Of a stretch of DNA of 64,000 nucleotides, positions 34,874 to 42,696 are shown piece after piece. Origin of the DNA: Streptomyces sp. Tu 3180 (lineage in GTDB: Bacteria > Actinomycetota > Actinomycetes > Streptomycetales > Streptomycetaceae); the NCBI RefSeq assembly GCF_009852415.1, contig NZ_WOXS01000002.1, forward strand, positions 434,001-498,000, written 5' to 3'. Every line of letters begins with the position of its first letter. The stretch's first letter is position 1. The position numbers were made by a program, and so were the translations under genes. A model generated the notes under the pieces. That model did not search any database, was not told the origin of the DNA, and saw nothing but the letters and a program-made list of their open reading frames with translations.

Positions 34874-35479
34874 ATGCGTAAGATCATCGTTTGCACGTTC
34901 CTGTCGCTGGACGGCGTCATGCAGGCACCGGGCGGTCCGGACGAGGACGGCGAGAGTGGCTTCGAGCACGGCGGCTGGCAGAAGCCGGTGTCCGACGACG
35001 AGGTCGGCGCGGCCGTCGCCGGCTGGTACGGGCCCTCCGACGCGATGCTGCTCGGCCGCAAGACGTACGACATCTTCGCGGCGTACTGGCCGACCGCCGA
35101 TCCCGGCAACCCGTTCACCGAGCGGATGAACAGCATGCGCAAGTACGTGGCGTCCCGGACCCTGACGTCCCTGGAGTGGGAGAACTCCACGCTGCTGGAG
35201 GGCGACGTCGCCGACGCCGTGCGCGAGCTGAAGGCGTCCGACGGCGGTGACATCAACGTCGTCGGCAGCGGCGACCTCGCCCAGACGCTCATGCGGCACC
35301 ACCTGGTCGACGAGTACCGGCTGACCATCCATCCGGTGATCATCGGCACCGGCAAGCGGCTGTTCGCCGACGGAGCGGTCCCCACCGCTCTGGAGCCGGT
35401 CAGTGTCTCGACGACGAAGAGCGGCACCGTCGTCGGCGTCTACCGGCCGACCGGCAAGCCCGGCTACGACAGCTACTGA
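34874..35479 (+). CDS. dihydrofolate-reductase-like (RibD C-terminal domain) protein
   Basis: 201 residues, single domain. MRKIIVCTFLSLDGVMQAPG is the typical start of stand-alone RibD-C/DHFR-fold proteins; DAMLLGRKTYDIFAAYWP and INVVGSGDLAQTLMRHHLVD are the NADPH-binding signatures. It ends in VIIGTGKRLFADG. Such proteins are common in Streptomyces as single genes; the substrate is unknown, and true DHFR activity is unlikely. ATG 34874 has GAAGGGAG upstream. Confidence 0.9.
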   Translation: MRKIIVCTFLSLDGVMQAPGGPDEDGESGFEHGGWQKPVSDDEVGAAVAGWYGPSDAMLLGRKTYDIFAAYWPTADPGNPFTERMNSMRKYVASRTLTSLEWENSTLLEGDVADAVRELKASDGGDINVVGSGDLAQTLMRHHLVDEYRLTIHPVIIGTGKRLFADGAVPTALEPVSVSTTKSGTVVGVYRPTGKPGYDSY

Positions 35480-35702
35480 CACCGTGTCCCGCGCGACGAG
35501 GGCGGCCGTGGGCCGTTCGCGGCTGACACGTCGCCTGTCGGCCGGCCCCGGGCGTGGGACTGGTGAGCTCGCATGTCGGGGTGTCGCGTACTCGACGGGC
35601 GGCGCCGGTTCCCTCACGGTGAGCGTTGAGCGGCCGGCCATGGTGTCCGCATGGTGACGGGCCGTGCGGGCCGTCAGGGGGTGGGACTAGGATCACCTGC
35701 TC

Positions 35703-36377
35703 ATGGACACGGGCGCAGGAAGCGAAATGATCACCGTTCCGCGGGGGCAGGTGACGCTGTCGGACCGGCGGACAGAACGCAGTTGGTCGGTTGAGCTTGC
35801 GCCTTACCGACTGGCGGCGTTCCAGGTGACTGAGGCGCTGTACGCACAGATCACCGGGAAGCGGCCGGGAACCTCTCAGGGGGGCCGGTCACCCGTGGAG
35901 GGTGTTTCCTGGTGGGACGCGGTCCGGTTCTGCAACGCCCTGTCGCAGCGTGACGGGTTCACACCCGCCTATCGCTTTCCTGCCGGGGGTGAAGGCATCA
36001 CGTGGGACCCGTCCGCCGACGGGTACCGGCTGCCGACCGAGGCCGAGTGGGAACACGCCTGCCGGGCCGGGACGACCGGACCGCGTTACGGGCCTCTCGA
36101 CGAGGTCGCCTGGTATCGCGGCAACTCGCGGGAGCGAGTGCATGACGTGGGCGGCAAGCGGCCGAATCCGTGGGGTCTGTACGACATGCTCGGCAACGTC
36201 TGGGAGTGGTGCTGGGACGTCTACGACGCCGAGGTCTACGGCACCTACCGGGTGCTGCGCGGCGGTGGCTGGTTCGACGAGCACTGGAGCTGCCGGGCCT
36301 CCGTGCGCCGCCGTAGCCACCCGACCTTCCGAGTCGACGACGTGGGCTTTCGCATCGCACGGTCTGTCAGGGGCTGA
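35703..36377 (+). CDS. FGE/SUMF1-domain protein
   Basis: 224 residues covering one formylglycine-generating-enzyme sulfatase-modifying domain: SPVEGVSWWDAVRFCNALS, YRLPTEAEWEHACRAGT, GNVWEWCWDVY and RVLRGGGWFDEHWSCRASVR. True FGE uses two Cys in the last motif. Here only the second (SCRASVR) is present, and Phe-Asp occupies the region of the first, so a different activity such as PvdO- or EgtB-like chemistry is likely. No sulfatase gene is near. A TAGGAT -10 box (35688-35693) lies 9 nt before ATG 35703, so the leader is at most a few nt. Confidence 0.82.
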   Translation: MDTGAGSEMITVPRGQVTLSDRRTERSWSVELAPYRLAAFQVTEALYAQITGKRPGTSQGGRSPVEGVSWWDAVRFCNALSQRDGFTPAYRFPAGGEGITWDPSADGYRLPTEAEWEHACRAGTTGPRYGPLDEVAWYRGNSRERVHDVGGKRPNPWGLYDMLGNVWEWCWDVYDAEVYGTYRVLRGGGWFDEHWSCRASVRRRSHPTFRVDDVGFRIARSVRG

Positions 36378-36380
36378 TCC

Positions 36381-36660
36381 TCACCGTGCGTGATCCCCAG
36401 GAGCGTATCGGCTCCGGGTTCCGCCGGCTTTCGTGACGAGGCGGGTGGCGGTCTTGTCGTGGTGGCCGAAGGCCTTTGTGACGACGGGGGCCGGGACTCG
36501 GAGGACGAGTTGGCGGATCGCGGAGGTCCTGCCGCGCCGGGGAGGGACGCCGATCCCGCGCAGATGGACTCGGAGGCCGACCGGGTTCATCGGCTGCCCG
36601 GGCCGGCGCCCGGGGAAGAGCAGGCGGGAGCTTCTGCTGCCGGCGTTCCGAAGCGGTCCG
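36381..36660 (-). pseudogene. tyrosine recombinase/integrase C-terminal remnant
   Basis: The minus-strand frame reads LLFPGRRPGQPMNPVGLRV, then GIGVPPRRGRTSAIRQLVL, then RVPAPVVTKAFGHHDKTATR and AGGTRSRYAPGDHAR. The pattern (FPG..xGQP, R..A...L....PAPV...LGxH, W/R.RYA.GDH) is that of the C-terminal catalytic half of actinomycete phage-integrase-type proteins. The N-terminal part and most of the active site are missing and the frame is closed on both sides, so it is a fragment of an old integrase or integrative element. Confidence 0.55.
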
Positions 36661-36744
36661 CGTCTTCGCGATCACCAGGACGGCGCGGCTGCCTGACAGC
36701 CGCGCCGCTCCTGACGCCGTCCCGTCGCACATAAGGTGGAGCCC

Positions 36745-37977
36745 ATGACGTCAGCGGAGGAGAAGCCGCCGCGCGCGCTGCTCGCGGGGGCTTCGCGCCG
36801 GTGGGTACGGCTGCTGCCGTGGGGCGTGGCGTTCGTGCTGTGCGTCGCCCTGCTGCCCACCACCATCCAGGTGCTGACCGCCGACTACGGCCTGAACGGC
36901 GCCGTCGCGAGCGCGCTGGCCGTCGCGCAGTCGGCACCGCTGCTGCTCGCCGTCGTCCGCCCGTTGCAGGCCTGGTGCGTGATCTTCGCCGCGGACGTGG
37001 CCGGGGCGCTCGCCCTGCTCACCGTCGACTTCGAGGAGCGGCTGCTGTGGCCGTTCCCGCCCATGGGGATCGTCGGGTACATCGGCCTCTGCCTCGCCCT
37101 CGGCCTGCGCGAGTCGCGCCGGACGCTGGTGCTGGTGTGGCTGGCGACGGCGGGCGCGAACGTCGGCCTGGGATTCGTCTCGCCCCACGGCACCAGCGCC
37201 GAGAGCGTACTGCTCACCATCCTCGGCGGCGTCGCGCTCCTGCTCGCCGGTGCGCTCCGGGAGCGGTACGAGGCGCAGCGCAGGCTGGCGGAGCAGGAGA
37301 CGATCAGCGAGGCCGAGCGCGGCCGGCGGACGCTGCTGGAGGAACGCGCCCGCATCGCACGCGAGCTGCACGACGTGGTGGCGCACCACATGTCCGTCAT
37401 CACGGTGCAGGCGGACACCGCGGAGTACCGCCTCGACGGGCTGCCGCCGCACGTGCGGGAGGAGTTCACGTCGATCGCGGCGACCGCGCGCGAGTCGCTC
37501 GTCGAGATGCGGCGGCTCCTCGGCGTACTGCGGAACGAGGAGGCGCACGGCGAGCTCGCGCCCCAGCCGGGCCTGACGCGGATCGGGCAGCTGGTGGAGG
37601 CGACGGCGAGGGCGGGGATGCCGGTGGAGTTCACCCCCTGCGACGCCGACGTGCCCGAGGCGGTGGGCCTCTCCGCGTACCGCATCGTCCAGGAGGCCCT
37701 CGCGAACGTCGTGCGGCACGCTCCGGGTGCTCCGACGCAGGTCTCGGTGTCGGAGTCCGCCTCGCAGGACGGCGCGCGGCTCACCGTCCTCGTCGTCAAC
37801 GGGCCACCGCCCGAGCCGCCCGCCGCGCCGCTCGAGGAGGGCGGCACCGGGCACGGCCTCGTCGGCATGCGCGAGCGGGTGCGGCTCGTCGGCGGCACCC
37901 TCGACGCGGGGCCGCTGCCGGACGGCGGCTTCCGGGTGGCGGCCCGGATCCCCCTGAACGGAAAGGACTCCACGTGA
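36745..37977 (+). CDS. sensor histidine kinase, NarL-type partner
   Basis: 410 residues. Four or five N-terminal hydrophobic segments (to about residue 175) form a membrane sensor without a large outside loop. A HisKA_3 dimerisation segment follows with the phospho-acceptor His209 in ARELHDVVAHHMSVI, then the HATPase domain (RIVQEALANVVRHAPGA; GTGHGLVGMRERVRLVGG). This architecture belongs to two-component systems paired with LuxR-type regulators. ATG 36745 has AAGGTGG upstream; GTG 36736 is possible. Its stop overlaps the response-regulator start (GTGA). A MacB-like ABC exporter follows, so it probably senses an envelope or antibiotic stress. Confidence 0.9.
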   Translation: MTSAEEKPPRALLAGASRRWVRLLPWGVAFVLCVALLPTTIQVLTADYGLNGAVASALAVAQSAPLLLAVVRPLQAWCVIFAADVAGALALLTVDFEERLLWPFPPMGIVGYIGLCLALGLRESRRTLVLVWLATAGANVGLGFVSPHGTSAESVLLTILGGVALLLAGALRERYEAQRRLAEQETISEAERGRRTLLEERARIARELHDVVAHHMSVITVQADTAEYRLDGLPPHVREEFTSIAATARESLVEMRRLLGVLRNEEAHGELAPQPGLTRIGQLVEATARAGMPVEFTPCDADVPEAVGLSAYRIVQEALANVVRHAPGAPTQVSVSESASQDGARLTVLVVNGPPPEPPAAPLEEGGTGHGLVGMRERVRLVGGTLDAGPLPDGGFRVAARIPLNGKDST

Positions 37978-38666
37978 CGACGCGCGTCATCATCGTCGAC
38001 GACCAGGCCATGGTGCGGGCCGGCTTCGCCGCGCTGCTGGCCGCCCAGAGCGACATCGACGTGGTGGGCGAGGCCCCCGACGGCGCGCAGGGCGTCGAGC
38101 TGAGCCGGCGCACCCGTCCCGACGTCGTGCTGATGGACGTCCGCATGCCCGAGATGGACGGCCTCGAGGCCGCGCGCCGCATCCTCGCGCCACCGCCGGG
38201 GGGCGGGGACACAGCCTCGGGAGACCACCGGCCGCGCGTGCTGATGCTCACCACGTTCGACGTCGACGACTACGTCTACGAGGCGCTGCGGGCGGGCGCG
38301 AGCGGCTTCCTGCTGAAGGACGCGCCGCCGGCCGACCTCATCGCGGCGGTACGCGTCGTGGCCTCGGGCGACGCGCTGCTCGCCCCCTCCGTGACGCGCC
38401 GCCTCATCGCGGACTTCGCCCGGCAGCGTCCCGCCACCCGGGGCAGGCCCGCGCTGCGGCTCAAGGCCCTGACGGAACGCGAGACCGAGGTCCTCACCCT
38501 GGTGGCCCGCGGCCGGTCCAACGCGGAGATCGCGTCGGCGCTGGTACTGGCCGAGCAGACCGTGAAGACGCACGTGAGCCGCGTCCTCACCAAGCTCGAC
38601 CTGCGCGACCGCGCCCAGGCGGTGGTCTTCGCATACGAATCGGGGCTGGTGACCCCGGGCGAGTAG
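37974..38666 (+). CDS. LuxR/NarL-type response regulator
   Basis: 230 residues. The receiver domain has the acidic pair (IIVDDQ), the phospho-acceptor Asp55 (VVLMDVRMPEMDG) and Lys in FLLKDAP. A short Gly/Pro-rich insertion (PPPGGGDTASGD) sits before the MLTTFD strand. The C-terminal LuxR helix-turn-helix is intact (LTERETEVLTLVARGRSNAE, then LVLAEQTVKTHVSRVLTKL). GTG 37974 overlaps the kinase stop by 4 nt, so the two are made together. It likely controls the ABC exporter operon 440 nt downstream. Confidence 0.92.
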   Translation: MTTRVIIVDDQAMVRAGFAALLAAQSDIDVVGEAPDGAQGVELSRRTRPDVVLMDVRMPEMDGLEAARRILAPPPGGGDTASGDHRPRVLMLTTFDVDDYVYEALRAGASGFLLKDAPPADLIAAVRVVASGDALLAPSVTRRLIADFARQRPATRGRPALRLKALTERETEVLTLVARGRSNAEIASALVLAEQTVKTHVSRVLTKLDLRDRAQAVVFAYESGLVTPGE

Positions 38667-38720
38667 GAGGGCCCCGGCACCGCGAGCCGCGTCGGGAACG
38701 GCCCCCTCACCGGCCGTGTG

Positions 38721-39020
38721 CCCGATCCCTGGCACAGCGCGGCGATGGAGCGAGGCACCGTCCACGCCGCGCCGGCGCGGGCCGGGGTGGTCGCCTCCCC
38801 GGGGCCCCGGCGGTGGCACCCGGCGGGCGACTCCCCCATCCGGCAGGATGACCGCCTCGGCGGGGTTGTGGCCCGGTCCCTGGCGCAGGGAATGACGGGA
38901 CGAGGCTCCGTCCACGCCGCGCCGGCGCGGGCCGGGGCTGCCGTCCGCGGGTCCCGGGCGGCAGCCCGTGGCGGAGGGACCTGTTCCTCCTCCGCCCCCT
39001 ACCGGGGTAGCACCTCCACC
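38721..39020. repeat. imperfect tandem duplication, unit 150 bp
   Basis: Two copies with an exact period of 150. CCCGATCCCTGGC (38721) matches CCCGGTCCCTGGC (38871), and a 37-nt block at 38751-38787 recurs at 38901-38937 with one difference (A/T). The block contains a G/C-rich palindrome. The rest of the unit has diverged. It sits between the response-regulator gene and the ABC operon it probably controls, so it may hold duplicated binding sites, or be a dispersed intergenic repeat. Confidence 0.75.
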
Positions 39021-39103
39021 TTGGCTCCCGGGTATGACGCCCGGCGCGCAGCCGTCCCCGCACTCTCCACCCGACGGCAGAGAGAACCGCGAGAGGACGG
39101 AAC

Positions 39104-39961
39104 ATGAGGCTACGCAACGACAGGCGACGGAAGACGGACGACCGGCCGGAGGCACCGGCCGCCACCCCCGGGCCCGCCGTCGAACTGCGCGGTGTCCGGA
39201 AGCAGTACGGCCGCGGCGCGGGCTCCGTGCACGCCCTCGCGGGCATCGACCTCGCCCTCCCGCGCGGCACGTTCACCGCGGTCATGGGCCCGTCCGGGTC
39301 CGGCAAGTCCACCTTCCTGCAGTGCGCCGCCGGGCTCGACCGGCCGTCGGCGGGATCCGTGCGCCTCGGCGGTACGGAGATCACCGGGATGAACGAGAAC
39401 GAGCTCACCGGGCTCCGCCGCAGCCGCATCGGCTTCGTCTTCCAGGCGTTCAACCTGCTGCCGTCGCTGACCGTGGAGCAGAACGTCCTGCTGCCCCTGC
39501 GCCTCGCCGGGCAGCGCCAGGACGGCCGTCGGGCGGCCGAGGTGCTCGCGCAGGTCGGGCTCGCCGACAAGGCGAAGCGCCGGCCCGGGGAGCTCTCCGG
39601 CGGGCAGCAGCAGCGCGTGGCCGTCGCCCGCGCCCTGGTCACCGGCCCCGACGTGGTGTTCGCCGACGAGCCCACCGGCGCCCTCGACACCGGCACCGCC
39701 GCCGAGGTCCTCGGCCTGCTCCGGCACGCGGTGGACACTCCCCCGAGCTCTCGGCTCCGCTCGAGCAGGGGGTACCCCCATGGCGCCACCGTCGTCATGG
39801 TCACCCACGACCCGGCCGCGGCCGCCTGGGCCGACCGCGTGCTGTTCCTCGCCGACGGCACCTTCGCCGGCAGCCTGGAGCGTGGTTCGGCGGAGCAGAT
39901 CGCGGCGCGGATGGCGGTGCTCACCGGCCGCAAGGGTGCGACGGCGGGGGCCGCGGCATGA
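39104..39961 (+). CDS. ABC transporter ATP-binding protein (MacB/LolD type)
   Basis: 285 residues. Walker A GPSGSGKS (62-69), Q-loop at 114, signature LSGGQ (164-168), Walker B VVFADEP (184-190) and H-loop His235 (VTHDP) are all present. MNENELTGLRR and PSLTVEQNVLLPL place it in the MacB/FtsE family that pairs with FtsX-like permeases. Between Walker B and the H-loop a 15-residue stretch of low complexity (TPPSSRLRSSRGYPH, 212-226) is an in-frame insertion of a repeat-like DNA element (listed separately). The loop is on the surface, so activity may survive. ATG 39104; it overlaps the permease gene by 4 nt. Confidence 0.92.
   Translation: MRLRNDRRRKTDDRPEAPAATPGPAVELRGVRKQYGRGAGSVHALAGIDLALPRGTFTAVMGPSGSGKSTFLQCAAGLDRPSAGSVRLGGTEITGMNENELTGLRRSRIGFVFQAFNLLPSLTVEQNVLLPLRLAGQRQDGRRAAEVLAQVGLADKAKRRPGELSGGQQQRVAVARALVTGPDVVFADEPTGALDTGTAAEVLGLLRHAVDTPPSSRLRSSRGYPHGATVVMVTHDPAAAAWADRVLFLADGTFAGSLERGSAEQIAARMAVLTGRKGATAGAAA
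39737..39781 (+). repeat. 45-nt repeat-like insertion inside the ABC ATPase gene
   Basis: This stretch has CCCCC near its left end, a central GAGCTCTCGG / GCTCGAGC partial symmetry, then GGGGG and CCCCC. It is exactly 15 codons long, so the frame is kept. Related ATPases have only two or three residues here (…AVDE-GTTVVMVTHDP). It looks like one of the small dispersed palindromic elements of Streptomyces genomes caught inside a gene. Confidence 0.6.
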
Positions 39962-42507
39962 GGCTCTCCACCCCGAACGGCCTGGCCCGCGCGGCCGTCC
40001 GCTTCAAACCGGCGTCGTTCGCGGGGACCTTCCTCGCGCTGATGATGTCCGCACTGATCGTCTCGACCTGCGGAATCCTGCTCGAGACCGGCCTGCGCGC
40101 GACGGTGCCGCCCGAACGGTACGCGAAGACGCCTGTCGTCGTGGCGGCGGACCAGTACGAGTACATCGTCACGGGCAGCGGCGAGGACCGTGAGAAGGAG
40201 GCGGTCCCGCTGCCGGACACCGCACGGGTGGACGCCGGGCTGGTGGCGAAGGCCGCCGAGGCGCCGGGTGCGGCCACCGCCGTCCCGGACTTCACCTTCC
40301 CGGTGCGCACGGCGGACGAGGGTGCAGGCGCCGGTGCACGCGAACTGACCGTTCCGGGCGGCGTGCTCACCGCACACGGATGGGGCTCGCACACCTTCAC
40401 CGGCACCGCGCTGACCACCGGCTCCGCGCCCCGCGAGGGCGAGGTCGTGCTCGACGCGGGTACGGCCCGCGCCGCGAGGGCCGCCGTCGGCGACGTCGTC
40501 GTACTGCAGACCGCCGCCGGGCGGCAGGGCTTCCGCGTGGCCGGGGTCGCCAGGGCCGGATCCGAGGACACCGCCCGGAACACCGGCGCCGCCGGCGCCC
40601 TGGTCTGGTTCGCCGACACCCAGGCCCCCACGCTCGCCGGCCACCCCGGCAAGGCCGACGCCATCGCCGTGCTGGCCGAGCGCGGGACCGATGCCGACGC
40701 CCTCGCCGACTCCGTGAAGAAGGCCCTGGCCGGCTCCGGAGCCCAGGTGCACACCGGCGACGACCGCGGTACCGCCGAGGACCCGGGGCTCGGGCACGCC
40801 AAGGAAGCCCTCTTCGGGATCGGCGGCTCCTTCGGCGGCATCGCCGCCGTCGTCGCGGTCCTCACCGCGGCCGGGACCGTGGCCCTGTCCGTGTCCCAGC
40901 GGGCCCGCGAATTCGCGCTGCTGCGCGCCGTCGGCGCCACCCCGCGGCAGGTCCGGCGCGCGGTCGCCTCCGAAGCACTGCTCGTCGCGCCGCTCGCCGG
41001 GATCATCGGCTGCCTGCCCGGCATCGGGCTCGCGCACTGGTGGTTCGGACAGCTGCAGGACCGCGGCGCGGTCCCGCAGGCCGTGGACCCGCACGTCTCC
41101 GCGTTTCCCCTCCTCGCCGCCGTCGGCATGGGACTGCTCACCGCCCTCACCGCCGGCTGGACGGCCGGGCGCCGGCCCTCGAGGATCAAGCCGGGACAGG
41201 CGCTCGCCGAGGCATCGGTGGAGCGGCTGCGGCCCGGCCTGATCCGTACGGTGCTGGGCATGGGCGCCCTCGTCGGCGGCGGGTTCCTCACCGGCCTCTC
41301 CGCCGGCTCCACGGGAGGTGACGCGGCCGGCGCCGCCCTCGGCGTCGTCATGCTGCTCATGCTCGCCGTCGCGCTGCTCGGCCCGCTGGTGGCGCGGCTG
41401 TGCGCGGGCCTGTTCGGCCTCCCGCTACGGGGCGCCGGCCCGGCCGCCCGGCTCGCGGCCGCCAACTCCCGTGCCAACGCACGCCGCCTCGCCTCCGCGA
41501 TCACTCCGATCGTGCTCGCCATGGCCTTCGCCTCGACCCTCGTGTTCATGCATACGAGCGAGACCCACGCCGCCGACGAGCAGGTGCGCGCGGGCATCGT
41601 CGCGGACCACGTGGTGACGGCCCCGGCCGGGCTCCCGGTGGACGCGTCGGCACGGGCCGCCCGCGCGCCGGGTGTGGAGGCGGCCGTCGGCCTGCTCAAC
41701 ACGCAGGTGCTGGTACCGGTCGGCTCCGGCGAGTTCGAGTCACTGCGGGGCGCGGCGACCCAGGGCGTCACCGGCTCCGGTGCCGAGCTCGCGAAGGTGC
41801 AGGACCTGGACGTACGCGAAGGCAGTCTCCACCGGCTCGGCAAGGGCCGGATCGCCATCGACAAGACCCTTGCCGACTCGGCGGACGCCGGCGTCGGCGA
41901 CCGGCTCCCGCTCCACCTTCCCGACGGCACCAAGGCCAGCCCCGAGATCGTCGCCGTCTACGGCCGCGGCCTCGGCCTGGCTACGGTGACCATGGACCGG
42001 GCGTCCCTGGCCGGGCACGTCACCTCGGGCTTCGACAGCGCACTGCTGGTACGGGGCGGCTCGAAGAAGTCGCTCACCGCCCTGGGCAGGGTCACCGACG
42101 CCTCCGGCTACGCCACCGAGCGGAACCTCGACGCCGAGCTGGGCGCCTGGACCAACATCACCATGGCCGCGGTCCTCGGCGGCTTCGCCGCCATCGCCGC
42201 CGTCAACACTCTGGTGATGACGGTCCTCGACCGCCGCCGCGAGCTGGGCACCCTGCGCCTCGTCGGCTCCACCCGGCGCCAGGTGCTGACGATGCTCGGT
42301 TGGGAGGGCCTGCTGGTCTCCACGGCAGGCACAGCCCTCGGCTCCGCGATCGCCGCGGCCACGCTCATCCCGATGATGCGCGGCATGACCGGCGAGGGGC
42401 CGTACGTGCCGCCGCTGGTGTACGGATCCTTCGCGGCCGCCGTCGGCGGCCTGGCACTGCTCGCGGTCACCCTGCCGGCACGAGCGGCGCTGCGCCGCCG
42501 GTCGTAG
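39958..42507 (+). CDS. ABC transporter permease, FtsX/MacB type
   Basis: 849 residues with ten hydrophobic segments in two FtsX modules. An N-terminal helix (ASFAGTFLALMMSALIVSTC) is followed by a large extracytoplasmic domain (to about residue 280), three helices with QRAREFALLRAVGATPRQVR, then a duplicated module ending with LDRRRELGTLRLVGSTRRQV and two helices. The double RE..LLR.VGATPRQV motif is the hallmark of these mechanotransmission-type exporters. ATG 39958 overlaps the ATPase stop by 4 nt. With the upstream kinase and regulator it forms a likely stress- or peptide-responsive exporter cassette. Confidence 0.92.
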   Translation: MRLSTPNGLARAAVRFKPASFAGTFLALMMSALIVSTCGILLETGLRATVPPERYAKTPVVVAADQYEYIVTGSGEDREKEAVPLPDTARVDAGLVAKAAEAPGAATAVPDFTFPVRTADEGAGAGARELTVPGGVLTAHGWGSHTFTGTALTTGSAPREGEVVLDAGTARAARAAVGDVVVLQTAAGRQGFRVAGVARAGSEDTARNTGAAGALVWFADTQAPTLAGHPGKADAIAVLAERGTDADALADSVKKALAGSGAQVHTGDDRGTAEDPGLGHAKEALFGIGGSFGGIAAVVAVLTAAGTVALSVSQRAREFALLRAVGATPRQVRRAVASEALLVAPLAGIIGCLPGIGLAHWWFGQLQDRGAVPQAVDPHVSAFPLLAAVGMGLLTALTAGWTAGRRPSRIKPGQALAEASVERLRPGLIRTVLGMGALVGGGFLTGLSAGSTGGDAAGAALGVVMLLMLAVALLGPLVARLCAGLFGLPLRGAGPAARLAAANSRANARRLASAITPIVLAMAFASTLVFMHTSETHAADEQVRAGIVADHVVTAPAGLPVDASARAARAPGVEAAVGLLNTQVLVPVGSGEFESLRGAATQGVTGSGAELAKVQDLDVREGSLHRLGKGRIAIDKTLADSADAGVGDRLPLHLPDGTKASPEIVAVYGRGLGLATVTMDRASLAGHVTSGFDSALLVRGGSKKSLTALGRVTDASGYATERNLDAELGAWTNITMAAVLGGFAAIAAVNTLVMTVLDRRRELGTLRLVGSTRRQVLTMLGWEGLLVSTAGTALGSAIAAATLIPMMRGMTGEGPYVPPLVYGSFAAAVGGLALLAVTLPARAALRRRS

Positions 42508-42696
42508 CGCATGCGTACCGGGGCAGCCGGCCTCACCGCGGCTCCCGCCCCGTACGGCCTCTCGGACCGCGGGCCGCAGAGCAGCGAGCGCGTCCTGGCG
42601 CGGTGCCCCTTGCCGGCGTCCGGCGCGGGCCCGAAACGACAGCGCTCCGCGCACGGCCGACCCCTCACTCGCACGGCAATGACGGAAAGGACGTTC

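Noticed and set aside
38751..38937. Repeat pair as a CRISPR array
   Set aside because: Only two copies 150 bp apart, no regular short spacers and no cas genes.
38718..39107. Plus-strand ORF across the 150-bp repeat
   Set aside because: The repeated peptide is just the translation of the DNA repeat; no ribosome site and no homolog pattern.
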